Source of the DNA: Brucella pseudogrignonensis
Lineage (GTDB): Bacteria > Pseudomonadota > Alphaproteobacteria > Rhizobiales > Rhizobiaceae
Direction: 5' to 3'
Length of the DNA stretch: 64,000 bases
NCBI RefSeq assembly: GCF_032190615.1
Contig: NZ_JAVLAT010000001.1
Span: 1,496,501-1,560,500 of the forward strand
Under the pieces are notes generated by a model. It was not told where the DNA came from, searched no databases, and was given only the letters and a program-made list of their open reading frames with translations. Below are positions 42,564-50,746 of this stretch, one piece after another (position 1 is the first letter of the stretch; every line of letters begins with the position of its first letter). Both the position numbers and the translations under genes were made by a program.

Positions 42564-42992
42564 TCGATTGCTGCACCAATGGCGATCCGGGCAAGACGTG
42601 GATATTCGGGGTCGGCCAGATTGCTGATGGTTTCAAGCTCGATAGGGCTGTACCATGCAAGCTCAGAATGTTCATCGCAGACATTGCGCGGTTCACCAAC
42701 CGCTCCAAGCTGTGACTTGAAAAATATGGCAGATGGAATCGCCATAGAGATCAGGTTTTTTCTCATCAATTGCGCCGATCTCACGGAACTTGATCGGGCG
42801 AATGCCGAGTTCTTCGCCCATCTCCCGAACCAGCGCCTCTTCCAGTGTTTCACTGGGTTCGACATGGCCACCGGGCGTGTCCCAATGATTCGGCCACGCT
42901 TTTTTCCATGGCGAGCGAAGTCCCATCAGGACTTTTTTGTCAGCATTCACCAGCAATGCGCCGACCGTGACAACTTTCTTCTTCTTCGCCAT
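42560..42992 (-). pseudogene. Nudix hydrolase broken by a one-base insertion
   Basis: The first 99 codons (from 42992) encode a Nudix domain with the full box GGHVEPSETLEEALVREMGEELGI pattern, then stop at TGA (42695-42693). The next frame continues the protein without a gap (GEPRNVCDEHSELAWYSP...) to 42560. Removing one A of the pair 42698-42699 would restore a single reading frame of about 143 residues. Either the gene has decayed, or the base is a sequencing error. If intact, it would cleave nucleoside diphosphate-linked molecules. It lies 18 bases after fghA and may be in the same transcript. Confidence 0.8.
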
Positions 42993-43010
42993 GTTGATCC
43001 TTCAACAGCT

Positions 43011-43847
43011 TTATCTGCTAAGACGTTCCGCATGCCATTTGAGATGATCATCCATGAAGGATGAGATGAAGAAATAGGAATGGTCATAGCCTTCGCGCAT
43101 GTTGAGCGTGAGCGGGATTCCAGCCTTGCGGCAAGCCTCATCCAGCAGCCAGGGACACAGGCCTTCCTCAAGGAACACATCGGCTTCGCCTTGATCAACC
43201 AGAAATTCTGAAAAGCGTGCACCATCCTCAATCAGCAGCGTCGCGTCATAGGCACGCCATGCGCGCTCTTCAGAACCGAGATATTTTTCCAGCGCAGGCT
43301 TTGACCAGTCGGCTGTAGAGGGCTGCACAATCGGTGCGAAAGCCGATGCCGATTTGAAACGATCAGGGTTTTTAAGCGCGATGGTCAATGCACCATGTCC
43401 ACCCATGGAGTGGCCAGTGATGGCCTGACGCGACATATCAAGTGGAAACTCAACCGCCACCAGATCGGTCAGTTCCTTGGTGATGTAGCTATACATCTGA
43501 TAGTTTTTGGCGAAGGGCTCCTGCGTCGCATCGAGATAGAAGCCGGCACCTTTGCCGAATTTCCAGTTTTGCGGCTCGTCTGGCACGTCATCACCACGGG
43601 GGCTGGTGTCAGGACAAATAACGGCAATTCCCAATTCTGCGGCGATTTGCCGATATTCGCCCTTGTCCATTACATTCTGATGCGTGCAGGTCAGGCCGGA
43701 AAGATACCACAGCACAGGCACCGGACCATCCTTCGCCTGCGGTGGCAGGAATACGGCGAATGTCATTTCGCATTGAGTGATCTCGCTCTTATGGCGATAG
43801 ACGCCCTGCGTTCCACCAAAGCATTTTGCGGTCGAAATCGTTTCCAT
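43011..43847 (-). CDS. fghA: S-formylglutathione hydrolase
   Basis: This 278-residue esterase (alpha/beta hydrolase) has the nucleophile elbow GHSMGGHGAL and the PDTSPRGDD segment typical of FghA/FrmB. It hydrolyses S-formylglutathione to formate and glutathione, the second step after AdhC in glutathione-dependent formaldehyde detoxification. The catalytic His is in YDHSYFFISSF. AGGAAC precedes the ATG. It is the last intact gene of the frmR-adhC-elaA-DUF1345-fghA run. Confidence 0.94.
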   Translation of the reverse strand: METISTAKCFGGTQGVYRHKSEITQCEMTFAVFLPPQAKDGPVPVLWYLSGLTCTHQNVMDKGEYRQIAAELGIAVICPDTSPRGDDVPDEPQNWKFGKGAGFYLDATQEPFAKNYQMYSYITKELTDLVAVEFPLDMSRQAITGHSMGGHGALTIALKNPDRFKSASAFAPIVQPSTADWSKPALEKYLGSEERAWRAYDATLLIEDGARFSEFLVDQGEADVFLEEGLCPWLLDEACRKAGIPLTLNMREGYDHSYFFISSFMDDHLKWHAERLSR

Positions 43848-43862
43848 GAGAGTTCCTGCTGT

Positions 43863-44522
43863 TTATCCGCTGCCGAGTGCGACCACGACATTCACTGTTG
43901 CCGCAACAAGGACCGTATTGAAAAAGAATGACACAACGCTGTGCAGAAGCGTTACTTTGCGCATTGCGGTGGTCGTAACATTGGTGTCGGACGTCTGTGC
44001 CGTCATGCCGATGACGAACGCATAATAGGTAAAATCCCATCCTGAAGGCGCTGGGGTTTCAGGAAAAGCAAAGCCGCCAGAATGTTTGCTCACATGAGCG
44101 GTATCTTTTCCCGCAGGTTCGGTTGGCTGCCAGTACAGATGGGCATAATGAATGGCAGTCATCATATGGATGGTGAACCAGCCGAGCGGAACAGATGTGA
44201 GGGTCACAACCAGTGAAAACAGATCAGCTGCTGGCTTCTGATTGATCAGAACGAACAGCGAGACAATTGCAACGACAACCGTGGCAAAGGTCACCAGAAA
44301 AATGATCCATATCGGTTCATCTGCAGTCGCCGCATGTTTCTTGAGATATGCTGCGCTCAGTCTTGGCATGGCCGTCAGAGCAAGCGCCAGATACAGCGCG
44401 AAAAAACAATTGGCTCCAATGACCGGGGCAAGTGGGCTTTTAAGAAGCCAGGCGATGATGAAAGCTGTTACGCCGCCAATCGCTGCGAGATAAAACGACA
44501 TATGACGACGCAGCAAAAACAT
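43863..44522 (-). CDS. DUF1345 inner membrane protein
   Basis: This protein of about 219 residues has five hydrophobic spans and the DUF1345 pattern (HMMTAIHYAHLYW and DFTYYAFVIGMTAQTSD). Function is unknown. The ATG at 44522 overlaps the stop of the upstream elaA-like gene (TGATG), so the two are coupled. It is embedded in the formaldehyde operon, between adhC/elaA and fghA, which suggests co-regulation but not a role. Confidence 0.88.
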   Translation of the reverse strand: MFLLRRHMSFYLAAIGGVTAFIIAWLLKSPLAPVIGANCFFALYLALALTAMPRLSAAYLKKHAATADEPIWIIFLVTFATVVVAIVSLFVLINQKPAADLFSLVVTLTSVPLGWFTIHMMTAIHYAHLYWQPTEPAGKDTAHVSKHSGGFAFPETPAPSGWDFTYYAFVIGMTAQTSDTNVTTTAMRKVTLLHSVVSFFFNTVLVAATVNVVVALGSG

Positions 44523-44995
44523 CACGCGGCGCTTTCTTGCGGTTCTAACCGCATATCGACATGCGGAATGCCATCTTCGAGATATTCGTCCGAAATCGCA
44601 ACAAAGCCGAACGAGCCATAGAATTTCTGCAAGTGGCTCTGTCCGCCAAGTTCGATGGCAATGCCCGGAAAGCGGTTTTGAGCAAAGGCGACCGCCTCTT
44701 TCATGAGACGCTGACCAAGCTTGTAACCACGATAATCGGCTGCCACGACAACACGGCCGATCTTCACCGGCTTACCATCCTGTTCTGGTGACAGAACCCG
44801 CAAACTTGCCGCGAGTTCCGCACCATCGAGAAGGCGCAGATGAAATGCGTCATAATCCTTGCCGTCGATTTCGGGGTAAGGGCAATTCTGCTCCACCACG
44901 AAAACATCCACGCGCAGCTTCAGCATCGCATAAAGCGCGCGTGGGGTGAGATTATCGAGTTCATCCCAATGGGAGATGAAAAGCTTTTCGCTCAT
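44522..44995 (-). CDS. elaA: ElaA-family GNAT acetyltransferase
   Basis: This 157-residue protein is close to E. coli ElaA: it shows LYAMLKLRVDVFVVEQNCPYPEIDGKD near the start and the acetyl-CoA loop RGYKLGQRLM. The substrate is unknown. Its ATG overlaps the adhC stop (TGATG) and its stop overlaps the DUF1345 start, so three genes are coupled in a row. Confidence 0.9.
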   Translation of the reverse strand: MSEKLFISHWDELDNLTPRALYAMLKLRVDVFVVEQNCPYPEIDGKDYDAFHLRLLDGAELAASLRVLSPEQDGKPVKIGRVVVAADYRGYKLGQRLMKEAVAFAQNRFPGIAIELGGQSHLQKFYGSFGFVAISDEYLEDGIPHVDMRLEPQESAA

Positions 44996-46107
44996 CAGTA
45001 GACAATCACCGAGCGGATCGATTTGCCTTCATGCATCAGATCGAAAGCGGTGTTGATTTCATCCAGCGGCATGGTGTGGGTGATCAGGCTGTCGATGTCG
45101 ATCTTGCCTTCCATGTACCAGTCGACGATCTTCGGCACGTCGGTACGACCGCGCGCGCCGCCAAAAGCTGTGCCTTTCCAGACGCGTCCCGTGACGAGCT
45201 GGAATGGACGTGTGGCTATTTCCTTGCCTGCTTCAGCAACCCCGATGATGATCGATTCACCCCAGCCACGATGGCAGCATTCCAGCGCCTGACGCATCAC
45301 ATCGGTGTTGCCGGTGGCATCAAAGGAATAATCCGCACCGCCATCGGTCAGATCCTGAATGGCCTGCACAACCTTGTCATTGCCGATTTCGCGCGGGTTG
45401 ATGAAGTCGGTCATGCCGAACTTCTTTGCCATTTCCACCTTGGATGGATTGATGTCGACGCCGATGATCTTGTCCGCGCCAACCATGCGTGCGCCCTGAA
45501 TGACATTAAGACCAATGCCGCCCAGACCAAACACCACGACATTGGAGCCCGGACGAACCTTAGCCGTATAAATAACCGCGCCAATGCCGGTGGTCACGCC
45601 GCAGCCGATATAGCAGATCTTGTCGAAAGGCGCGTCTTCGCGGACCTTGGCGACAGCGATTTCTGGCAGAACGGTGAAGTTCGAGAAGGTCGAGCAGCCC
45701 ATATAATGGAACACTTCGCCGCCATCGCACGAAAAGCGCGAGGTTTTGTCAGGCATCAGACCCTGACCCTGCGTAGCGCGGATCGAGGTGCAGAGGTTTG
45801 AACGCTGTGACAGGCAGGTTTTGCACTGGCGACATTCCGGCGTGTAAAGCGGGATCACATGATCGCCCGGCTTCACGGAAGTCACGCCTGCGCCCACTTC
45901 ACGCACAATGCCTGCACCTTCATGGCCGAGAATGGCCGGGAATTTGCCTTCTGAATCAAGGCCGGAAAGCGTGTAGGCATCGGTGTGGCAAACGCCGGTC
46001 GCCATGATTTCGACCAGCACTTCACCGGCGCGTGGACCGCCGATTTCAACGGTTTCGATGGTGAGCGGCTTTTTTGCCTCCCAGGCAACGGCTGCGCGTG
46101 ACTTCAT
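44995..46107 (-). CDS. adhC: S-(hydroxymethyl)glutathione dehydrogenase / class III alcohol dehydrogenase
   Basis: This 370-residue zinc alcohol dehydrogenase has the catalytic zinc ligands ([17 protein letters not shown]), the structural zinc cysteines ([17 protein letters not shown]), and the NAD fold GLGGIGLN. It has the class III length and oxidises the adduct of formaldehyde and glutathione. It also reduces S-nitrosoglutathione in other organisms. It lies 38 bases after frmR. Confidence 0.95.
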   Translation of the reverse strand: MKSRAAVAWEAKKPLTIETVEIGGPRAGEVLVEIMATGVCHTDAYTLSGLDSEGKFPAILGHEGAGIVREVGAGVTSVKPGDHVIPLYTPECRQCKTCLSQRSNLCTSIRATQGQGLMPDKTSRFSCDGGEVFHYMGCSTFSNFTVLPEIAVAKVREDAPFDKICYIGCGVTTGIGAVIYTAKVRPGSNVVVFGLGGIGLNVIQGARMVGADKIIGVDINPSKVEMAKKFGMTDFINPREIGNDKVVQAIQDLTDGGADYSFDATGNTDVMRQALECCHRGWGESIIIGVAEAGKEIATRPFQLVTGRVWKGTAFGGARGRTDVPKIVDWYMEGKIDIDSLITHTMPLDEINTAFDLMHEGKSIRSVIVY

Positions 46108-46145
46108 GACGATATTCCCTTCAATTTCAGTGTTCGTTTATGCGC

Positions 46146-46436
46146 CTATTTCAGATAGGTGCGCAAAATCCGCATGATTTCGTCGATCTCTGCATCGGGA
46201 TCTGCCACAGCATCGCGCGCTATCGTCTCACGAGCTTGGCCGAATGTCTCGCGAAAATGGCTTTCCAGCACTTCCGCCATCAATCCATTGGCAGCCCCGC
46301 GCAACGCCGCAATCTGCTGCAAGAGTGCAGCACATTCCGTGCCTGCTTCCACCGCGCGCTCCAGCGCCTCGGCCTGGCCTTTGATGCGGCGCAGGCGCGT
46401 CAAAGCGCGCTTTTTGTCTTCCGGTGAATGCGGCAT
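46146..46436 (-). CDS. frmR: FrmR, formaldehyde-responsive repressor (CsoR/RcnR family)
   Basis: This 96-residue all-helical repressor has Pro2/His3, Cys35 and His60 in the positions of E. coli FrmR, rather than the extra ligands of the metal sensors CsoR and RcnR. In FrmR, formaldehyde bridges the N-terminal Pro2 and Cys35 and releases the DNA. It starts the frmR-adhC operon. A G-tract palindrome at 46465-46481 is its likely operator. GGGAG precedes the ATG. Confidence 0.93.
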   Translation of the reverse strand: MPHSPEDKKRALTRLRRIKGQAEALERAVEAGTECAALLQQIAALRGAANGLMAEVLESHFRETFGQARETIARDAVADPDAEIDEIMRILRTYLK

Positions 46437-46464
46437 GGAATCTCCCGATTTTCACGAAGCCTAT

Positions 46465-46486
46465 ATACTATAGGGGAGTATGTCAA
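46465..46486 (-). promoter_or_regulatory. Probable FrmR operator and -35 box
   Basis: ATACTATAGGGGAGTAT (46465-46481, plus strand) is a G-tract flanked by inverted A/T-rich ends, the layout of CsoR-family operators and close to the known E. coli frm operator type. On the minus strand it directly follows TTGACA (46486-46481), a perfect -35 box, so bound FrmR would block the promoter. Confidence 0.65.
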
Positions 46487-46545
46487 TTGCTCCGGAAATG
46501 CCTTTTGCGAGAATGGTTTTCTCCGCAATTGGCGTGGCCCGAATC

Positions 46546-46980
46546 TTAAGCCTCAAGCTTGAGATGCAGCAGCGGATAGGGGCGTCCCTGATCATCCGTT
46601 TCCGAGCGACCTGTCTCAACAAAGCCCACATGGCGATAAAAGCCCACGCCTTGCGTGTTCTGCTCATTCACGTCGACGGTCAGAGTGCCCCGCTTTTTCG
46701 CGTGCGCAATCATATGTTTGCCAATACCCTTGCCGCGCTGATCAGGCGAAATGAACAGGCTGTCGATATTGTTATCGGTCATGCCCATGAAGCCAACCGG
46801 CTTACCGTCATCCTCAATGACATCGACTTCTACATTCGGCAGATATTGCTCACCGACCAGCTTTTCGAGCTCGATGAAATCTTCGCGGCTTAGAAAGTCA
46901 TGCGTTGCCAGCACGCTTGCGCGCCAGATGGCAGTGAGGGCGGGGGCATCCGCCGGTTTAGATTTTCGGATATGGATCAT
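46546..46980 (-). CDS. YjaB-like GNAT acetyltransferase
   Basis: This 144-residue N-acetyltransferase resembles E. coli YjaB along its length: AIWRASVLATHDFLS, SLFISPDQRGKGIGKHMIAHA (acetyl-CoA loop) and VNEQNTQGVGFYRHVGF with the ending PYPLLHLKL. The substrate is unknown. The second of two consecutive ATGs (46980) is preferred for spacing to AAGGA. It is a separate unit upstream of frmR. Confidence 0.86.
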   Translation of the reverse strand: MIHIRKSKPADAPALTAIWRASVLATHDFLSREDFIELEKLVGEQYLPNVEVDVIEDDGKPVGFMGMTDNNIDSLFISPDQRGKGIGKHMIAHAKKRGTLTVDVNEQNTQGVGFYRHVGFVETGRSETDDQGRPYPLLHLKLEA

Positions 46981-47036
46981 CATCGTTCCTTGTGGGATAA
47001 GCACCAAAGCAACGCCTTTATAATACGGAATTTCAT

Positions 47037-49493
47037 TTGACGAGTCTGCCCGATCTTCCCGTTACCCGCATTCTGCCGCAGCTTGATACCGCCTTTGCCT
47101 CCCACGCAAGTGCAGTTCTGGTTGCCCCTCCCGGCGCGGGGAAGACGACGCTGGTGCCACTGCATTTTCTGGATGCTGGCTGGCGCGGCGACGGCATGAT
47201 TGTGCTGCTCGAACCACGTCGTCTCGCCGCCCGCGCTGCCGCGCGCCGCATGGCGCAGTTGCTCGGCGAAGAGCCAGGCGAAACAATCGGCTATCGTATG
47301 CGCCTTGAAAGCAAGGTCTCGGCCAAGACCAAAATCCTCGTCGTCACTGAAGGCGTTTTCGCGCGGATGATCCTTGATGATCCTGATCTCAAGGGCATCG
47401 CCGCTGTTCTGTTCGATGAGTTTCATGAGCGCAGCCTCGATGCCGATTTTGGTCTGGCGCTGGCGCTCGATGTGCAGGCCGCTCTGCGTGACGACCTCAA
47501 GATACTCGTCATGTCGGCAACACTGGATGGTGCGCGGGTGGCCTCACTTTTGGGCGATGCGCCCATTATCGAAAGCGAAGGCCGGACTTTTCCCGTCGAT
47601 ATTCGCCACCGCGAGCGCAAGCCTGACGAACGCATCGAAGATGCTATGGTGAAAGCCATTCGCGAAGCGCTGGCGGATGAAACCGGCAGCATCCTTGCCT
47701 TTCTTCCCGGTCAGGGCGAGATTGAACGAACGGCTGGAATTCTGGAAAAGTTTCTGCCTGCCAATATCATTCTGGCCCCACTTTATGGCGCGATGGAAGG
47801 CCGTGATCAGGACGCGGCAATCAAGCCAGCGCCCGCAGGTCATCGCAAGGTTGTGCTGGCAACATCGATTGCCGAGACTTCCATCACGATCGATGGCGTT
47901 CGGGTTGTGATTGATAGCGGCCTTGCCCGCCTGCCAAAATACGAACCCGCCACCGGCCTGACCCGCCTTGAAACCGTGCGTACTTCGCGTGCAAGTGCTG
48001 ATCAGCGCGCTGGTCGTGCCGGTCGTACCGAGCCGGGCATCGCCATCCGTCTCTGGCATCCGGGACAAACGGCCTCGCTGCCCGCTTTCTCGCCGCCTGA
48101 AATTCTGGAAGCTGACCTCTCCGGCCTCGTGCTCGATGCGGCTGCATGGGGCGTGACTGATCCGGCAACATTGTCTTTGCTCGACACGCCACCATTGCCC
48201 GCGCTCAAAGAAGCCAAGGCATTGCTTAGCCGGCTTGGTGCACTTGATGAGGCTGGACGCCTGACCGCAGATGGTGAGGCGATGCGCTCACTGGCCCTGC
48301 CTGCACGCTTGGCGCATATGGTGGCGGAAGCGGGCAAACGCGGCGAGGCTTTGCGGGCGGCAGAGCTTGCCGTTCTTCTAACCGAGCGCGGTCTTGGCGG
48401 TAATGAAACCGACCTCGACACGCGCATGTCGCGGTTTCGCAATGATCGTTCTGATCGTGCGCAACGCGCCAAAGGGCTGGCGAAACGTCTGGCTGCTAAT
48501 GTGCTGAGCAAAGGTGAAGCTGCCGGTTCCAGTGTTGGCCGAATGTTGATTGATGCCTATCCAGACCGCATCGCGAAGGCGCGCGGCCAAACCGGGCAAT
48601 TCCTGTTGGCCAATGGCCGTGGCGGTGAGGTCGATCCGGCTATCAGCCTGAGCCGTGCGCAATGGCTGGTGGTGGCCGATATGTCGGGCAAAGCTGGCCG
48701 CGCCCGCGTGCTCTCTGCGGCTGAAGTCTCTGAAACCGAAATCCGTGCCGCACTTGGTACGAAGATAGAAAGCGGAAGACAGGTTGTCTACGACGCGGAA
48801 AAGAACGCACTGCGCGCCCGCGAGGCCGTGCGCATCGGTGCAATCGCTTTGTCGGAAAAGCCGCTTGCCGCCCCTTCCGGTGTGAGCGCCGATGAAGGCG
48901 TGATCGCTGCGGTGCGCGAACATGGACTGCAAATCCTGCCATGGGGCAAAGAGGCTGAAATCCTGCGCCGTCGTCTTGGCTGGCTTTATCGTGGCCTCGG
49001 TGATCCGTGGCCGTCTATGGATGATGACAATCTCATTGAGCGTCTTGATGAGTGGCTTTTGCCATTTCTTACGGGTGAAGCGCAGCTTAACCGTATCCCG
49101 GCCCATGCGCTTAAAAATGGCCTGATGAGCCTTGTGCCTTTTGATATGCAGCGAAGCGTTGATAAACTGGCGCCAACACATTTTACCGTTCCGACCGGCT
49201 CGAATATTCCGATCCGCTATGATGCTGAGGAACCAGTCCTCGCGGTGCGTGTGCAGGAGCTATTCGGCCTTGGTATCCATCCGGCCATTGCCAATGGCAA
49301 GGTTCCGCTTTTGCTGGAACTGCTTTCGCCTGCCCACCGCCCGATCCAGATCACGCGTGATCTGCCGGGCTTCTGGCAAGGTTCATGGGCTGATGTGCGC
49401 ACCGATATGCGTGGGCGTTATCCGCGTCATGTCTGGCCGGAAGATCCCGCGAATGCGCAAGCTACCAGCCGCGCCAAGCCACGCGGAACCTGA
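47037..49493 (+). CDS. hrpB: ATP-dependent helicase HrpB
   Basis: This 818-residue DExH-box helicase has Walker A APPGAGKTT, the DEFH box in LFDEFHERSLDADF, SAT-like MSATLDG and the motif VI region DQRAGRAGRTEPG, then the HrpB-specific C-terminal domain (with PWPSMDDDNLIERLDEWLLPF). Its role is poorly known; it is an RNA helicase-like protein. The start is taken as TTG at 47037; a better ATG is not evident. Confidence 0.92.
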   Translation: MTSLPDLPVTRILPQLDTAFASHASAVLVAPPGAGKTTLVPLHFLDAGWRGDGMIVLLEPRRLAARAAARRMAQLLGEEPGETIGYRMRLESKVSAKTKILVVTEGVFARMILDDPDLKGIAAVLFDEFHERSLDADFGLALALDVQAALRDDLKILVMSATLDGARVASLLGDAPIIESEGRTFPVDIRHRERKPDERIEDAMVKAIREALADETGSILAFLPGQGEIERTAGILEKFLPANIILAPLYGAMEGRDQDAAIKPAPAGHRKVVLATSIAETSITIDGVRVVIDSGLARLPKYEPATGLTRLETVRTSRASADQRAGRAGRTEPGIAIRLWHPGQTASLPAFSPPEILEADLSGLVLDAAAWGVTDPATLSLLDTPPLPALKEAKALLSRLGALDEAGRLTADGEAMRSLALPARLAHMVAEAGKRGEALRAAELAVLLTERGLGGNETDLDTRMSRFRNDRSDRAQRAKGLAKRLAANVLSKGEAAGSSVGRMLIDAYPDRIAKARGQTGQFLLANGRGGEVDPAISLSRAQWLVVADMSGKAGRARVLSAAEVSETEIRAALGTKIESGRQVVYDAEKNALRAREAVRIGAIALSEKPLAAPSGVSADEGVIAAVREHGLQILPWGKEAEILRRRLGWLYRGLGDPWPSMDDDNLIERLDEWLLPFLTGEAQLNRIPAHALKNGLMSLVPFDMQRSVDKLAPTHFTVPTGSNIPIRYDAEEPVLAVRVQELFGLGIHPAIANGKVPLLLELLSPAHRPIQITRDLPGFWQGSWADVRTDMRGRYPRHVWPEDPANAQATSRAKPRGT

Positions 49494-49499
49494 CGCCGA

Positions 49500-49958
49500 T
49501 CAGGAATGCAGAACGACATGGACTTCGTCCTGATCGTGGATGTTGAGATTGTCGCGGATGTGCTTGTCCGAGATCAGCTCAATGCAGTCGTGCATATGCG
49601 ATCCGATGCGCCGGAAAATCCATACATTCATAGAGCGGGAATGTGCGTGAAGCGTCGCACGCCATGCCTGTCCAATGCCGCGGCGCGGCTTGAAAAGCTT
49701 ACGGCGGAGGCTGTTGTTCAGAATTTCATGCTGCGGGATGACGATACTCGGCGGTACGAGGCCGCGATCCAGCGCTTTTAGCTGCTTGCGACGGCTTTGC
49801 AGAATGGATGGATATTGCATGATCTGCACATTCAGAGAACCCGATGCAAAGCGAACTGGCCAATCTTTGGGTGAATTATCCAGTTGCTGTTTTCCTGGAA
49901 TCACGAGCTCGGAATGTTTTCCAAGCCCGGACGATATCTTCCCCCTGAAGACAATCAT
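49500..49958 (-). CDS. RibK/DUF120-like (CTP-dependent riboflavin kinase fold) protein
   Basis: This 152-residue protein opens with a GKISSGLGKHSEL motif (residues 6-18), then GSLNVQI (40-46), and ends with DCIELISDKHIRDNLNIHDQDEVHVVL. This order and spacing match the archaeal CTP-dependent riboflavin kinase RibK, whose signatures are SGLGEG, a GTLN strand and a final IIEIIAP-LRE-L-DGD-V block. Between them the sequence is unlike archaeal RibK and is basic (LRRKLFKPRRGIGQAWRATLH). Whether it binds a nucleotide or flavin is open. It converges with hrpB, with 6 bases between them. Confidence 0.65.
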   Translation of the reverse strand: MIVFRGKISSGLGKHSELVIPGKQQLDNSPKDWPVRFASGSLNVQIMQYPSILQSRRKQLKALDRGLVPPSIVIPQHEILNNSLRRKLFKPRRGIGQAWRATLHAHSRSMNVWIFRRIGSHMHDCIELISDKHIRDNLNIHDQDEVHVVLHS

Positions 49959-50194
49959 GCTGCGCCCTCCATCCTTTTGCAGATCGTCCCGTTATAAATC
50001 TTTCATAAAATTGACACAATTGCTTATCGTTGAAATTCAAATAAATGTGAATAATTATAATAAGATCGTGTAAGAATGTAGATGATATTAATGTCATTGT
50101 AGGATGCAATTATCTTTATTAAAAAAATTAAATTTGATATTATATTGTTTATAAAGAATGGTGGAATGTAAATTTATTAATGTTTTTCTTAAAT
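49959..50194. other. AT-rich intergenic region
   Basis: These 236 bases become strongly AT-rich from about 50030. They hold the upstream region of the RibK-like gene. No ORF, repeat or tRNA was seen. Confidence 0.5.
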
Positions 50195-50590
50195 CTATAA
50201 GGACCACATGTGCTGTTCTGTAGATAGTAGTATGTATCCATTTTCATCTACATTTAGATACTTTCCATCGGACTTAATGTAGAAATGATTTTGAGCGATC
50301 CGTTCAAAACTAAAAAATATCTTTTTGATTTTTTCTGCTTCGGTATCGCAACCAACTACCCCATTCTTTTTTCCATGAGATATGGCTATGGCGCGGGTTC
50401 CAGACGCGAAGGGAGCGAAGAGAAACCCACCATTCTCCAATGAATCTGTGTTCCATATAAATAATACGTTTGGAGTAGATGAAATTTCCTCTTCACTTAT
50501 AGTGAATAAAGCTGTTTCACCATTGTCAACAACCTTTGAGAACGTTACAAGTATTTGATTTGTTGGTATTGATTTAATGTATAGTTTCAT
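50195..50590 (-). CDS. AT-rich orphan, possible beta-trefoil-like protein
   Basis: This 131-residue protein of low GC content has no signal peptide or membrane segment. It contains two similar stretches ending in an aromatic and aspartate-glycine pattern (NHFYIKSDGKYLNVDENGYILL), which is what fascin- or ricin-type beta-trefoil repeats look like. I do not recognise the family. The base composition is unlike the flanks, pointing to acquired DNA. Confidence 0.55.
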   Translation of the reverse strand: MKLYIKSIPTNQILVTFSKVVDNGETALFTISEEEISSTPNVLFIWNTDSLENGGFLFAPFASGTRAIAISHGKKNGVVGCDTEAEKIKKIFFSFERIAQNHFYIKSDGKYLNVDENGYILLSTEQHMWSL

Positions 50591-50746
50591 AATTTTGTTT
50601 CCAGTGATCGTATTTGACTAATCATTTATAAGAAATCGGATTTTTGTTTATTAGGCATTGTGATTTTCCAGTAAGGCGATAAACGCTTTATGTGAGCCGT
50701 TTTGACGCAGCTTGTCTTAATTTGCGAAACGCTTGATGAGGTCTTA

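Noticed and set aside
42693..42701. Programmed frameshift in the Nudix gene
   Set aside because: The CCAACC site is not a slippery heptamer and no downstream stimulator was seen.
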